A DNA stretch of 64,000 nucleotides from Dokdonella_A sp963758365 (GTDB lineage: Bacteria; Pseudomonadota; Gammaproteobacteria; Xanthomonadales; Rhodanobacteraceae), in NCBI GenBank assembly GCA_963758365.1, contig CAVWVB010000001.1, forward strand, positions 310,001-374,000, in the 5' to 3' direction. The notes under the pieces are model-generated. The model worked only from the letters and a program-made list of their open reading frames with translations, ran no database searches and was not told where the DNA came from. Made by a program: the position numbers and the translations under genes. Below are positions 17,168-26,799 of this stretch, one piece after another (position 1 is the stretch's first letter; every line of letters begins with the position of its first letter).

Positions 17168-18415
17168 GTGGAGAAGTCGGACCTGTTGCAGCAGTTGCGC
17201 ATCGATCGCAGCGAACCCGTGACGCGTTCGCGCGGCGCGCGCAGCCGGATCGGCATTGCCGCCGCGGTGGCTATCCTGGTCGTACTCGCGATCGCCGGCT
17301 GGTGGTTCCTCAGGGACGGCAACTCTTTCGTGGTCGAGACCGCGATCGCGGTCGCGCCTGCGAGCGCGGACAGTGCGTCGATGGCCGTATTGCAGGCAAC
17401 CGGATACGTGACCGCGCGCCGCGAGGCCACGGTGTCGGCGCAGATCACCGGTACGCTGGTCGACGTGTTGATCGAGGAGGGCGAGCATGTCGAGGCGGGG
17501 CAGGTGCTTGCGCATCTGGAAGACACCGCGCAGCAGGCAAACCTCGATCTCGCGCAAGCACAGCTGGCCTCGGCGCAGGCGCTCGTGAAGCAGTACGAGG
17601 CACAGCTCGCGCAGGCACGGCGCGACTTCACGCGTCAGCACGATCTGGTCGGACGCAAGCTCGTCTCGCAACAGGCAATGGAAGCCGCGCGCACGCAGGT
17701 GGACACCCTTTCAGCGCAACTCGCCGCGCAGCAGCGGCAGGTCGATCTGGCGCGCGCGCAGGTACAGGGTGCGAAGGTGCAGCTCGGCTATACCGTCGTG
17801 CGCTCGCCATTCGCGGGCGTGGTCATCGCCAAGGCCGCGCAGCCCGGTGAGATCGTCTCGCCGCTGTCTGCCGGCGGCGGCTTCACGCGCACCGGTGTCG
17901 GCACCATCGTCGACATGGACTCGCTCGAGGTCGAGGTCGACGTCAACGAGTCCTACATCAACCGGGTCGCCGCCGGGCAGGCAACCGAAGCGGTGCTCGA
18001 TGCGTATCCGGACTGGAAGATTCCCGGGCATGTGATCGCGATCATCCCGACTGCAGATCGCAGCAAGGCGACCGTCAAGGTGCGGGTCGGACTCGACCAG
18101 AAGGATGCGCGGATCGTGCCCGACATGGGCGTGCGGGTGTCCTTCCTCGAGGACCGGGAAAAGTCCGGTGCACAAGCGCCGCCGCCGCCGAAGGGTGTGC
18201 TCGTCCCGACGGATAGCATCGTGCAGCGCGACGGCAGGACTGTCGTGTTCGCGATAGAAGGCGATCGCGCGCAGCAGCGCGCGGTCGCGCCGGGTCAGGT
18301 CCACGCAGATCTGCGCCTCGTGGAGAACCTGGCGGCGGGCACGCGTGTCGTGCGCGCGCCGCCGGCGCAGATGGGTAATGGCGCGCGCGTAACGATCAGG
18401 AACGCAACGAAGTGA
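17168..18415 (+). CDS. MacA-like periplasmic adaptor of an ABC exporter
   Basis: A 415-residue HlyD/MacA-family protein. A GTG start at 17168 follows AGGAAGG by about eight bases. One N-terminal membrane span (near residues 28-47) is followed by the lipoyl half QATGYVTARREATVSAQITG. A long helical hairpin runs through residues 115-200, then the second lipoyl half TVVRSPFAGVVIAKA and a beta-barrel domain. It should connect the MacB-like ATPase and permeases just downstream to an outer-membrane channel. The four genes (17168-21787) read as one exporter operon. Confidence 0.9.
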   Translation: MEKSDLLQQLRIDRSEPVTRSRGARSRIGIAAAVAILVVLAIAGWWFLRDGNSFVVETAIAVAPASADSASMAVLQATGYVTARREATVSAQITGTLVDVLIEEGEHVEAGQVLAHLEDTAQQANLDLAQAQLASAQALVKQYEAQLAQARRDFTRQHDLVGRKLVSQQAMEAARTQVDTLSAQLAAQQRQVDLARAQVQGAKVQLGYTVVRSPFAGVVIAKAAQPGEIVSPLSAGGGFTRTGVGTIVDMDSLEVEVDVNESYINRVAAGQATEAVLDAYPDWKIPGHVIAIIPTADRSKATVKVRVGLDQKDARIVPDMGVRVSFLEDREKSGAQAPPPPKGVLVPTDSIVQRDGRTVVFAIEGDRAQQRAVAPGQVHADLRLVENLAAGTRVVRAPPAQMGNGARVTIRNATK

Positions 18416-18509
18416 ACAGCCCGCCCGTGCAGGGCCGACAAGTCGGCGGGTCCCGGCCGTCCCGGGCGGGCCCGGCGCCTGGCCCAGGAATCAACATCGA
18501 GGAAACGTC

Positions 18510-19199
18510 ATGGCAAATCTGGTCGAAATCCGCAATCTCAGCAAGACCTACGAGCGCGGCAAGCAGAAGGTCGAGGTGCTGCACCACATCAACCTCGAAA
18601 TCGCCACCGGCGACTTTCTCGCGTTGATGGGGCCTTCGGGCTCCGGCAAGACGACCCTGCTGAACCTGATCGGCGGGCTCGACTCACCGACCGACGGAAC
18701 GATTTCCGTGCTCGGCGAGCGCATCGACCAGCTCGGCGAGGGCGCGCTCGCAAAGTGGCGCTCGAACCACGTCGGTTTCATCTTCCAGTTCTACAACCTG
18801 CTGCCGATGCTGTCGGCGCAGAAGAATGTCGAGCTGCCGCTGCTGCTGACCAGGTTGTCGGGCGCCGAGCGCAAGCGCAATGCGGGCATCGCGCTGCAAC
18901 TGGTCGGCCTCGCCGACCGCGCGACGCACAAGCCGGCCGAGCTTTCCGGTGGCCAGCAACAGCGTGTCGCGATCGCACGCGCGATCGTCTCCGACCCGAA
19001 GCTGCTGGTTTGCGACGAGCCGACCGGAGACCTCGACCGGCAGTCCGCGGAGGATGTGCTCGGACTCCTGCAGAGCCTCAACCGTGACCACGGCAAGACC
19101 ATCATCATGGTCACCCATGATCCGAAGGCGGCCGAACACGCGCGGCACATCCTGCATCTGGACAAGGGCACCCTGGTCGAGCAGAGCGCGCATGCGTGA
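18510..19199 (+). CDS. MacB/LolD-type ABC transporter ATPase
   Basis: A 229-residue ATPase. Walker A is MGPSGSGKTTLLNLIGGLD, the signature is LSGGQQQRVAIARAI, Walker B is LLVCDEPTGDLD, and the switch histidine is in MVTHDPKAAEHA. The sequence type (FIFQFYNLLPMLSAQKNVELP) is that of MacB/LolD/FtsE importer-fold ATPases that drive mechanotransmission. It lies between the adaptor and two FtsX-like permeases. A GAGGAAA ribosome site precedes the ATG. Confidence 0.95.
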   Translation: MANLVEIRNLSKTYERGKQKVEVLHHINLEIATGDFLALMGPSGSGKTTLLNLIGGLDSPTDGTISVLGERIDQLGEGALAKWRSNHVGFIFQFYNLLPMLSAQKNVELPLLLTRLSGAERKRNAGIALQLVGLADRATHKPAELSGGQQQRVAIARAIVSDPKLLVCDEPTGDLDRQSAEDVLGLLQSLNRDHGKTIIMVTHDPKAAEHARHILHLDKGTLVEQSAHA

Positions 19200-19302
19200 C
19201 ACCATCGGGCATCACGCGGGCGCAGCGAGGACGAGGCAGGATGCCGAGTGGCAAGACACCAGGAATGGTTGCTCGCCGGACAAACACTAGAGAGCACTAG
19301 CC

Positions 19303-20472
19303 ATGAAATACCTGCATCTGGTCTGGGCCGCCCTGTTCCGGCGCAAGACCCGCACGATCTTCACCCTGCTGTCCGTGCTCGCCGCATTCCTGCTGTTCGG
19401 CATGCTCGACGCGGTGCGCAGCGCATTCGATGCGCCGCCGAGTGCGGCCGGCGTGAACCGGCTCGTGGTCAGCTCGCGCATCTCGATCATCCAGCCCTTG
19501 CCGCAAAGCCTGCTCGCGCGGATCCAGTCGATCCCCGGCGTCAAGGACGTCGCCTACGCGAACTGGTTCGGCGGTTATTACCAGGAACCGAAGAACCAGA
19601 ATCTGATGTTCCAGGTCGCGGTGAATCCGACCTATCTGGATGTCTATCCGGAGTTCACGTTGCCCGCCGCGCAGCGCAAGGCGTTCGACGACACGCGCAC
19701 CGGCGCGATCATCGGCGCGACCGCTGCCAAGGCGCTCGGCATCAAGATCGGCGACAAGATTCCGATCAAGGGCGCGATCTTCACCAACAAGGCCAGCGGC
19801 GACACGACCTGGACCTTCGACATCGTCGGCATCTTCAAGGCCAGCGAGGAGAAGATGCGCGGGCTCGAAAACCAGATGCTGTTCCGCTGGGACTACTTCG
19901 ACGAAGGCCGTGGATTCGGCAACGGCACGATCGGCTGGTACATCGTGCGTGTCGCCGACCCCAGGCAGTCCGAGCGCGTGGCTGCGGCGATCGACGCACT
20001 ATCGGCCAATTCCGACCACGAGACCAAGACGCAGACCGAACAGGCGTTCAACCTCGCGTTCGTCAAGCAGCTCGGCGACATCGGCCTGATCGTCGGCGCG
20101 ATCATGGCCGCGGTGTTCTTCACCCTGATCCTGCTCACCGGCAACACGATGGCGCAGGCGGTGCGCGAGCGCATTCCCGAACTGGCCGTTCTCAAGACTC
20201 TCGGGTTCTCGAATCTAGCCGTGCTCGGCCTCGTGCTCGCCGAGGCGGTCCTGCTGATCGTGCTCGGCGGCGTGCTCGGCCTCGCGCTGGCCCAGGTGCT
20301 GCTGCCTGGCGTCAATGCGACCAGCGGTGGCCGAATGAATTTTCCGCCGATCGGCGTCTCGACCTGGAGTCTCGGGCTCGCGCTGATGATCGGCATCGGT
20401 CTGGTCGTCGGCGTGCTGCCGGCGTTGCGCGGAATGCGCCTGCGCATCGTCGATGCGTTGGCCGGACGCTGA
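19303..20472 (+). CDS. ABC exporter permease, FtsX/MacB type (first)
   Basis: A 389-residue permease. It begins MKYLHLVWAALFRRKTRTIF followed by helix 1. A large periplasmic MacB-PCD-like domain covers roughly residues 45-260, and three C-terminal helices carry the FtsX domain (ERIPELAVLKTLGFSNLAVL is the coupling-helix region). It pairs with the next gene, which has the same layout, so the two may form a heterodimer around the ATPase. The substrate is unknown; lipoproteins, peptides and macrolides are handled by relatives. Confidence 0.9.
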   Translation: MKYLHLVWAALFRRKTRTIFTLLSVLAAFLLFGMLDAVRSAFDAPPSAAGVNRLVVSSRISIIQPLPQSLLARIQSIPGVKDVAYANWFGGYYQEPKNQNLMFQVAVNPTYLDVYPEFTLPAAQRKAFDDTRTGAIIGATAAKALGIKIGDKIPIKGAIFTNKASGDTTWTFDIVGIFKASEEKMRGLENQMLFRWDYFDEGRGFGNGTIGWYIVRVADPRQSERVAAAIDALSANSDHETKTQTEQAFNLAFVKQLGDIGLIVGAIMAAVFFTLILLTGNTMAQAVRERIPELAVLKTLGFSNLAVLGLVLAEAVLLIVLGGVLGLALAQVLLPGVNATSGGRMNFPPIGVSTWSLGLALMIGIGLVVGVLPALRGMRLRIVDALAGR

Positions 20473-20482
20473 GGAGCCCATC

Positions 20483-21787
20483 ATGAATTTCCTGATCAAC
20501 CTGTTGACGCTGATCGTCGTCGCAGCCGCGATCGCGGCACTGATCTATGTGCCCTGGCCGGTGCTGGCGGGTCTCGTGGTCCTGCTCGTTGCATGGATGG
20601 CTGCGACCCGCAGCGGTCGCCAGGCCTGGTCCGTGACGCGGGTCGGCATCGCGACGATTCCGCAGCGGCTCGGTTCTTCTTCGGTCGTCGTGGTCGGCAT
20701 TGCCGGCGTGGTCGGCGTGCTCGTCGCGCTGCTCGCGATGGGCGACGGATTTCGCCAGACCCTTCAGCAGACCGGCGACAGCGACACCGCGATCGTGATG
20801 CGCGGCGGAGCGACTGCGGAACTGAGCTCGGGCATTTCGCGCGATGACGTGACCCTGGTCGAACAGCTGCCCGGTATCCTCAAGGACGCGCAGGGCAAGC
20901 CTATTGCGTCGCCGGAACTCGTGGTCGTCGCCAACATCCCGAAGAAGGGCACCGACACCGACGCGAATGTCGAGATCCGTGGTGTCGGCGAGCAGGCCTT
21001 CGCATTGCGGCCGAACGTGAAGGTCGTCACCGGGCGCGTGTTCAAACCGGGCCTGCGCGAGCTGATCGTCGGCGAGGGTGCGCTCGCGCAGTTCAAGGGC
21101 CTCGCACCGGGTTCGACGCTCAATCTCGCCAATCAGCAATGGACGATCACCGGCGCGTTCGAATCGGGCGATGCGCACGAGTCGGAGCTCTGGGGCGACG
21201 TCGAGACCGTTTCGGCGACGTACCGCCGCAGCGGGTACCAGTCGGTCACCGTGCGCCTGACCTCGCCCGACGCGATCGACGCGTTGAAGGCCGGCATTGC
21301 CTCCGATCCGCGACTCAAGGTCGATGCGAAGACGACCAGCGACTACTACAGCGCGCAATCGGAGAATCTGACGCGGGTCATTCGCGTGATCGGCATCGTG
21401 ATCGGCGTGATCATGGGTATCGGCGCGATTTTCGGCGCGCTGAACACGATGTATGCAGCGGTCGCAACGCGTGCACGCGAGATTGCGACCCTGCGCGCGA
21501 TCGGCTTCCGCGGCGTGCCCGTGGTCGTGTCGGTGCTGCTCGAGACGATGTTGCTGGCGCTTGCCGGCGGACTGCTTGGTGCGGCAGTCGCGTGGCTGTT
21601 GTTCAACAACTACACGGTGTCGACCCTCGGCCAGAATTTCAGTCAGGTCGTGTTCGCGTTCAAGGTGTCGCCGGGACTGGTATGGAATGGCCTCAAGTGG
21701 GCGCTCGCGATCGGATTCGTCGGCGGCGTGTTTCCCGCGATGCGCGCGGCACGCCTTCCGGTTACGACTGCGCTGCGGGAGTTGTGA
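20483..21787 (+). CDS. ABC exporter permease, FtsX/MacB type (second)
   Basis: A 434-residue permease. It has an extra N-terminal pair of hydrophobic segments (MNFLINLLTLIVVAAAIAAL and a second helix) before the standard layout. RLGSSSVVVVGIAGVVGVLV forms the core helix 1, a periplasmic domain spans about 100-310, and the C-terminal FtsX helices include REIATLRAIGFRGVPVV. AGGAGC lies just upstream of the ATG at 20483, ten bases after the first permease. Two different full-size permeases per ATPase suggests a heteromeric transporter. Confidence 0.9.
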   Translation: MNFLINLLTLIVVAAAIAALIYVPWPVLAGLVVLLVAWMAATRSGRQAWSVTRVGIATIPQRLGSSSVVVVGIAGVVGVLVALLAMGDGFRQTLQQTGDSDTAIVMRGGATAELSSGISRDDVTLVEQLPGILKDAQGKPIASPELVVVANIPKKGTDTDANVEIRGVGEQAFALRPNVKVVTGRVFKPGLRELIVGEGALAQFKGLAPGSTLNLANQQWTITGAFESGDAHESELWGDVETVSATYRRSGYQSVTVRLTSPDAIDALKAGIASDPRLKVDAKTTSDYYSAQSENLTRVIRVIGIVIGVIMGIGAIFGALNTMYAAVATRAREIATLRAIGFRGVPVVVSVLLETMLLALAGGLLGAAVAWLLFNNYTVSTLGQNFSQVVFAFKVSPGLVWNGLKWALAIGFVGGVFPAMRAARLPVTTALREL

Positions 21788-21832
21788 TTCGTCTTTTTTC
21801 GTTCCCGGATATCAGCAAGCGGCTTGCTGCCC

Positions 21833-21893
21833 TTTTCCACTCGCATCCTGCGGGCGGAACACGCACGGATGCAGCAGGGATGCGAGTGAAAAA
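21833..21893. terminator. Long bidirectional hairpin, likely terminator
   Basis: TTTTCCACTCGCATC and CTGC pair with GCAGGGATGCGAGTGAAAAA across a loop of about 20 bases, with one bulge. The T and A ends make it usable on both strands. It lies between the exporter permease and the convergent EamA gene. A third copy of the GCAGGATGCGAGT arm occurs near 21943. Confidence 0.7.
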
Positions 21894-22024
21894 CGCATGG
21901 ACGGGCGAAACGCGCGGACGCGAACCGAAACGTGCGGAAACGTGCAGGATGCGAGTCGGGGCTCGCCAGACGAGGTGACACAACGCCATCCCCGCCCAAC
22001 CCGCCTCCAAGGGCAAGGCTGGAG

Positions 22025-22047
22025 GCGCCGCGCGTTACGCGCGGCGC
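22025..22047. terminator. GC-rich hairpin over the EamA stop codon
   Basis: GCGCCGCGCG and CGCGCGGCGC flank TTA, which is the complement of the EamA stop codon TAA. The stem is perfect but has no T-tract, so it may act in mRNA end protection or pausing rather than as a classical terminator. Confidence 0.45.
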
Positions 22048-22952
22048 TCGCGTGACAGCGCGATCAGCGCGACGCCGGCGAGGATCACGACCATTGCGAG
22101 GACATCGAGCGCATGCACCGCCTCGCCGCCGATCGACAGGCCGAGCATCACCGCGACCGGCGGATTCACGTACGCATAACTCGTGGCGAGCGCGGGACGC
22201 ACGGTGTTGAGCAGATACAGGTACGCGGAAAATCCGATCAGCGAACCCGCGATCGCGAGATAGACCACCGCGAAACTTGCCGGCAGCGTGGGTGCGGCGG
22301 GCCAGCGTTCGCCGCTGACCAGGGCCAGCAGGCACAGGAACGCTCCACCCGCGAGCATCTGTGCCGCGGTATTCATCGCGGCCGGCGGCATGTTGCGACG
22401 CCGGCTCCAGACCGAACCGAAGGCCCACGAGCAAGCGGCTACGACCAGGGCGAGCGCGCCGAGCGGCGCACCCGACATGCCGCCGCCGAGATTGAGCACA
22501 ATTACTCCGCCGAAACCGATGCCGAGACCGAACCACTCCATGCGCCGCGGCCATTGACCGTACAGACCGCCGAACATCGCAGCGAACAGAGGCATGCTCG
22601 CGACCGCGACCGCCGCAAGTCCCGAGGCGACGCTCTGTTCGGCATAGCAGACCAGACCGTTGCCGAAACCGAGCAGGAGCGTACCGGTCGCGGCAGAGTT
22701 GAGCCATTGCGCGCGGGTTGGCGCAGCCATGCCGCGCCAGCGAAGGAATGCATAGAGCGCCGCGCCCGCGCACAGGAAACGCGCCGCGGCCATCAGAAAG
22801 GGCGGGTAGCTGGCCAGCGCGAAGCGAATCGCGAGATAGGTCGACCCCCAGATGAAATAGAGGCTGAGCAGGGCCAGCGGTACCAGCACGCGCGGGCTGG
22901 TCAGTGCGGTGCCGCCGGGGTCGGAGTTCGCGGTCCGCGACAGGTCGTTCAT
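22035..22952 (-). CDS. EamA/DMT superfamily transporter
   Basis: A 305-residue, ten-helix protein with two EamA repeats. Typical segments are LYFIWGSTYLAIRFAL in helix 1, LPASFAVVYLAIAGSLIGFS and SYAYVNPPVAVMLGLSIGGE in the second half. YedA/RhaT-like relatives export amino acids or metabolites. The start at 22952 (MNDLSRTANSDPG) was preferred to a longer, arginine-rich extension. The gene is followed by a hairpin over its stop codon. Confidence 0.9.
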   Translation of the reverse strand: MNDLSRTANSDPGGTALTSPRVLVPLALLSLYFIWGSTYLAIRFALASYPPFLMAAARFLCAGAALYAFLRWRGMAAPTRAQWLNSAATGTLLLGFGNGLVCYAEQSVASGLAAVAVASMPLFAAMFGGLYGQWPRRMEWFGLGIGFGGVIVLNLGGGMSGAPLGALALVVAACSWAFGSVWSRRRNMPPAAMNTAAQMLAGGAFLCLLALVSGERWPAAPTLPASFAVVYLAIAGSLIGFSAYLYLLNTVRPALATSYAYVNPPVAVMLGLSIGGEAVHALDVLAMVVILAGVALIALSRERRA

Positions 22953-23233
22953 CGGCAATCGTTCGAGCGGACCGCCCGGGAGGTCGGCGCAGACTGAACC
23001 GCGCGCGCGCTCCGGGCAAGCCCCATCCGCTGCGGCGCGGCCGGAGCCACTCGGGCTGACGGGTCGGTACGCAGAGACCGGCCTGGACGCGCCGAGAGCA
23101 TCCCGGCAAACGCTGACGCGCGTTTCGCGAGTGGACGGTCTCGCGGCGCTGGACGTGCTACTGCTCGTTCGGCGCAAGCAACGGTGGGCCGCGGCCCGGC
23201 ACCTCGAGCCCACCCTGCGCGCGCATCATGCAT

Positions 23234-23527
23234 TCAATCGGATTGCGGACCACCGCGCGGTGGCCGGGTAACGACCGAAAACTCGCCCTCGATCACGTCT
23301 GCTCGCTGCGTCGGCGCGGAGGGAGCATGCGCGCCCGGGTCGGACACGGTCGGCGTGCCACGCAGCGCCCTGACCAGCATGAACACCGCGCCCCCGACCG
23401 CGAGCACCACGAACGCGAACAGACCGAGCGCAACCACCGCCGCAATCGCGATCACCGCAACGACAGCGGCCAGCACGCGTGCCAGCGGATGGTGTGCCCT
23501 GAATGGCGGGAACCGGGCCTGGAACAT
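23234..23527 (-). CDS. Small membrane protein
   Basis: A 97-residue protein with a long hydrophobic stretch (residues about 16-53: ARVLAAVVAVIAIAAVVALG, then LFAFVVLAVGGAVFMLVRAL), which could form a two-helix hairpin. A soluble tail follows, ending GEFSVVTRPPRGGPQSD. GGAGG lies upstream of the ATG at 23527. It is divergent from the Rieske gene. The family is not recognised and no function is proposed. Confidence 0.6.
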   Translation of the reverse strand: MFQARFPPFRAHHPLARVLAAVVAVIAIAAVVALGLFAFVVLAVGGAVFMLVRALRGTPTVSDPGAHAPSAPTQRADVIEGEFSVVTRPPRGGPQSD

Positions 23528-23626
23528 CGCGGCTGCCTCCGTATGCGAAGATTGCGCGCCCGCGCAGGCGCCTTTCCTCACACGGTATGGGGTCGCGGCG
23601 TTCCCCGGCAAGTGCTGAAGGATGGT

Positions 23627-23956
23627 ATGAACGAATCCGCGCCGCTCTGCCGGCTCGACGACATCCGCGACGGCGAGGCGATCGGCGTGCACGTTGCGAG
23701 CGCCACGGGTGGCTTCGACCTGATCGTGTTGCGCGAACAGGACCGCGTCTTCGCGTATCACAACGAATGTCCGCATGCGGGGCGGCCGCTGGATTTCGCG
23801 CCAGGGCGTTTTCTCGTGAGCCGCGGCAGCCTGATTTGCGCGGTGCATGGCGCGACGTTCCGCGTTTCCAATGGCGCATGCATCGGCGGCCCATGCAGCA
23901 ACGGCCTGGTCGCGATGCCGGTGGAAGTCGTCGACGGGTTCGTGCGCCTGCGCTGA
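23627..23956 (+). CDS. Rieske [2Fe-2S] ferredoxin-like protein
   Basis: A 109-residue Rieske protein. The two cluster boxes are NECPHAGRPLD (Cys-x-His) and CAVHGATFRVSNGAC (Cys-x-x-His). Small soluble Rieske proteins of this kind serve as ferredoxins for oxygenases or as nitrite-reductase small-subunit relatives; no oxygenase lies beside it. The ATG at 23627 has AAGGA five bases upstream. It appears to be monocistronic and divergent from the small membrane protein. Confidence 0.88.
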   Translation: MNESAPLCRLDDIRDGEAIGVHVASATGGFDLIVLREQDRVFAYHNECPHAGRPLDFAPGRFLVSRGSLICAVHGATFRVSNGACIGGPCSNGLVAMPVEVVDGFVRLR

Positions 23957-24041
23957 AATCCCGGCAGGTCTGCTTCGCGGGGGCGCGTTGGCTCGGCGGG
24001 CAGTCGGGCTGCGCGCGCAGCGAGTATTCGGTTCCCGCCTG

Positions 24042-25895
24042 CTATTGAGCGCGGCCGTAGAGGAGATTGACCGCGATCAGCATGACCACGAGCATGAGCA
24101 CGGTCAGCGGAATGCCGACGCGCAGGAAATCCCGCTGCCGGTAGCCGCCGGGTCCAGTCACGATCATGATCACCGGATTCGCGCTCGGCAGGATGAACGC
24201 GTTCGACGTCGAGATCGCGACCACGAGCGCGTAGACCGCGGGATTTCCGCCGGACGCGAGCGCGACGTTGATCGCCATCGGCACCATCATGACGGCCGCG
24301 CCGACGTTCGACACCACCTGCGCACAGAGCAGGGTGATGATCGCGATCACCGCCTGCAGACCCCATTGCGGCCATGCGCCGAGGTATCTGAGCACTTCCT
24401 GTGCGATCCACGCGGCCGCGCCGGTGGAGTCCATGGCCCAGCCGAGCGGAATCAGGCAGGCGAGCGTGAAGATCGTCTTCCAGTTGATCGCGCCGTAGGC
24501 CTCGTCCATGTTCAGCACGCCGGTCAGCAGCATGCCGACCGCGCCGACCAGCATCGCGATCGACAGCTTGATATCGGTGAACAGGCCGAGTCCCATCGCG
24601 AGCGCGAAGAAACCGACCGCGTGCCAGATCTTGCTCGGGCGCTGCTCCTCCTTCGGAAAGTCGGTGACCACGACGAAGTCGTGGGACTCGGCCGTCTGCG
24701 CGAGATCGCGCCAGAAGCTGTGCAGGACCAGCGTGTCTCCCGCGCGCAGAGCAACCGTGCGCACGTCCTCGCGGAACACCTGGTCGCCGCGATTGACCGC
24801 GAGCACGGAGATGCCATAGCTCTTGCGCAGGCGCAGTTCGCTGACCTCCTTCTTGATCCAGCGCGAATTCGGCGGAATCACGACTTCGGAAATTCCGGCG
24901 CGCGTGGGGTTGAACAGATCGGCGAAATTGCGCAGGCGCGACTGTACCTGGCACAACTGCGTGTTCGCGAACTCGTTCACATCGTCGCGCTTGCCGAGCA
25001 CGCCGAGCACGCTGCCGACCCAGATCATCTGATCGCCCGGTGGCGCGAGGCGCGCCTCGTTGCCGGTCTTGAGCGCGAGTATCAGTGGCGCGTTGCGCAA
25101 CTGTTCGACTTCGCCGACGCTCATGCCGACCAGCGGACTGTCGGTCGTCACCAGCAGTTCGACCACGTCGCCGTCGATGCCGTAGGTTTCCGCGAAATAG
25201 GTTTCGGTGCGTCCCGGCGTGACTTTCTGGCGATCCTCTTCGCTCGGCAGCAGACGGCGCGTGAACAACGCGAAGTAGAGCAGACCTGCGAGCAGCAACG
25301 GAATTCCGATCGGTGCCACCGCGAACAGGGTGAACGGCTCGATCGTCTGCGCGCCGGGTGGCAGGTTGCGATTCGCGCTCGCGATCAGGTCGTTGAGCAG
25401 GATCAACGGTGAATTGGAGATCATCGTCATGTTCGTGCCGCACAGGATCATGCAGGCCATCGGCAGCAGCAGGCGCTTGAGCGGCAGGCCGGTGCGCGCG
25501 CTGACCCGGCTGACCACGGGCAGGAACAGCGCGCTCAACGCCTGGCTCTGGATCACCGACGAAAGTCCGCCGACCATGCCGTTGATCAGCAGGGAGACGC
25601 GCGCTTCGAGGCCGCCGGCCATGCGCAGGATGAAAGTGGCTGCCTTGCCGAGTACGCCGGTGCGGTCGAGCCCCGCCCCCATGATCATCACCGCGATCAG
25701 CGAGATCACTGCGTTGCCGGCGAAGCCGTCGAACAACTGGTCGACCGGCAGCAGGCGGGTAATGCCGATCACGACGATCACGAGCAGCGCGATCAGGTCG
25801 GCGCGAATCCACTCGAGCACCAGCATCAGCACCGTGAACGCAAGCAGCGCGAACACGAGCGTCATGTTGGTGGTGAGGGTCATGCCGGCGTCCAT
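24042..25895 (-). CDS. SLC13/DASS-type anion transporter with RCK-C domains
   Basis: A 617-residue transporter. Two membrane halves surround a soluble centre. The first half has ALSALFLPVVSRVSARTGLP and a GTNMTMISNSPLILLNDL motif. The centre (about 210-390) contains two TrkA-C (RCK-C) repeats, for example VVELLVTTDSPLVGMSVGEV and GISVLAVNRGDQVFREDVRT. The second half ends with NAFILPSANPVIMIVTGPGG. This layout matches bacterial SLC13 family carriers for sulfate, dicarboxylates or other anions. The start could also be 25883. No partner gene adjoins it. Confidence 0.85.
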   Translation of the reverse strand: MDAGMTLTTNMTLVFALLAFTVLMLVLEWIRADLIALLVIVVIGITRLLPVDQLFDGFAGNAVISLIAVMIMGAGLDRTGVLGKAATFILRMAGGLEARVSLLINGMVGGLSSVIQSQALSALFLPVVSRVSARTGLPLKRLLLPMACMILCGTNMTMISNSPLILLNDLIASANRNLPPGAQTIEPFTLFAVAPIGIPLLLAGLLYFALFTRRLLPSEEDRQKVTPGRTETYFAETYGIDGDVVELLVTTDSPLVGMSVGEVEQLRNAPLILALKTGNEARLAPPGDQMIWVGSVLGVLGKRDDVNEFANTQLCQVQSRLRNFADLFNPTRAGISEVVIPPNSRWIKKEVSELRLRKSYGISVLAVNRGDQVFREDVRTVALRAGDTLVLHSFWRDLAQTAESHDFVVVTDFPKEEQRPSKIWHAVGFFALAMGLGLFTDIKLSIAMLVGAVGMLLTGVLNMDEAYGAINWKTIFTLACLIPLGWAMDSTGAAAWIAQEVLRYLGAWPQWGLQAVIAIITLLCAQVVSNVGAAVMMVPMAINVALASGGNPAVYALVVAISTSNAFILPSANPVIMIVTGPGGYRQRDFLRVGIPLTVLMLVVMLIAVNLLYGRAQ

Positions 25896-26082
25896 TCGGG
25901 GCAGCTCTGCTTCTAGTCTCGGTGGGCGCGGGCGCGGGTCGTTTCCATGCCCGCGTTCGCGAGGCGTGACGGCACGGTTACGCTGACAGTCCGCATCGGC
26001 ATCGGACCAGGTGCATCGAGCGGCCGGTCCGCAACCCCGTGCATTTCCGCGTCGCGCGTTCGCGGCAGGACCGGAGTGTGCA

Positions 26083-26793
26083 TCAGGCCGCTCCGACGCG
26101 TTCGTGCACGAAGTCCCAGACGCCGTGGCCCAGGCGCAGACCGCGGCGCTCGAAGTGCGTTTCGATACGCCAGGCGGGACGAAGGGTCGGTGAGGCATGG
26201 CGCGCATCGGCGCGCCAATCCGGCGCGGCTTCGAGCAGGCTGTGCATATGCTCGGCATAGTCGGCCCAGTCGGTCGCCAAATGCAAGCGGCCGCCCACCG
26301 CGACCCGCGACGCGAGCAGGGCAAGGAATTCCGGCTGGATCAGGCGCCGCTTGTGATGGCGCTTCTTGTGCCAGGGGTCGGGAAAGTAGATGCGAACTTC
26401 GGCAAGCGCGTCAGCTGTGATTTCGTTCTCGAGCACCTCCACCGCGTCGTGACGGAACAGACGCACGTTGTCGACGCCACCGTCGGCAAGACCGTTCATC
26501 AGGCGCCCGACGCCGGGACGATGCACCTCGATGCCGATGAAATCGCGCCCGGCCTCGGCGCGCGCCGAATGCAGCAACTGCTCGCCGTTGCCGAAGCCGA
26601 TCTCGAGCACGATCGGGGCCGCGCGACCGAAACAGGCAGCGAGGTCACGCGGCCTGCCCGTGTAGTCGAGGCCGTAGCGCGTCCAGTGCTGGTTGAACGC
26701 GCGCTGCTGGGCCGGCGTGAAACGGCCCTGACGCAGAACGAAACTGCGGATTCGACGTGTCGGATAGTCGCTTCCGGCGCGCTGCTCGCTCAT
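26083..26793 (-). CDS. trmB: tRNA (guanine-N7)-methyltransferase
   Basis: A 236-residue class I methyltransferase that makes m7G46 in tRNA variable loops. The SAM motif is VLEIGFGNGEQLLH, and the family signature IYFPDPWHKKRHHKRRL is complete. An N-terminal RRIRSFVLRQGRFTPAQQRA segment is typical. It starts six bases after the thiG stop, so the two are co-transcribed in thiS-thiG-trmB order. Length matches the family. Confidence 0.96.
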   Translation of the reverse strand: MSEQRAGSDYPTRRIRSFVLRQGRFTPAQQRAFNQHWTRYGLDYTGRPRDLAACFGRAAPIVLEIGFGNGEQLLHSARAEAGRDFIGIEVHRPGVGRLMNGLADGGVDNVRLFRHDAVEVLENEITADALAEVRIYFPDPWHKKRHHKRRLIQPEFLALLASRVAVGGRLHLATDWADYAEHMHSLLEAAPDWRADARHASPTLRPAWRIETHFERRGLRLGHGVWDFVHERVGAA

Positions 26794-26799
26794 CGGGAC

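Noticed and set aside
22953..23233. Possible small gene between the EamA transporter and the small membrane protein
   Set aside because: The frames are arginine/alanine-rich without ribosome sites or motifs, so I leave the interval as non-coding.
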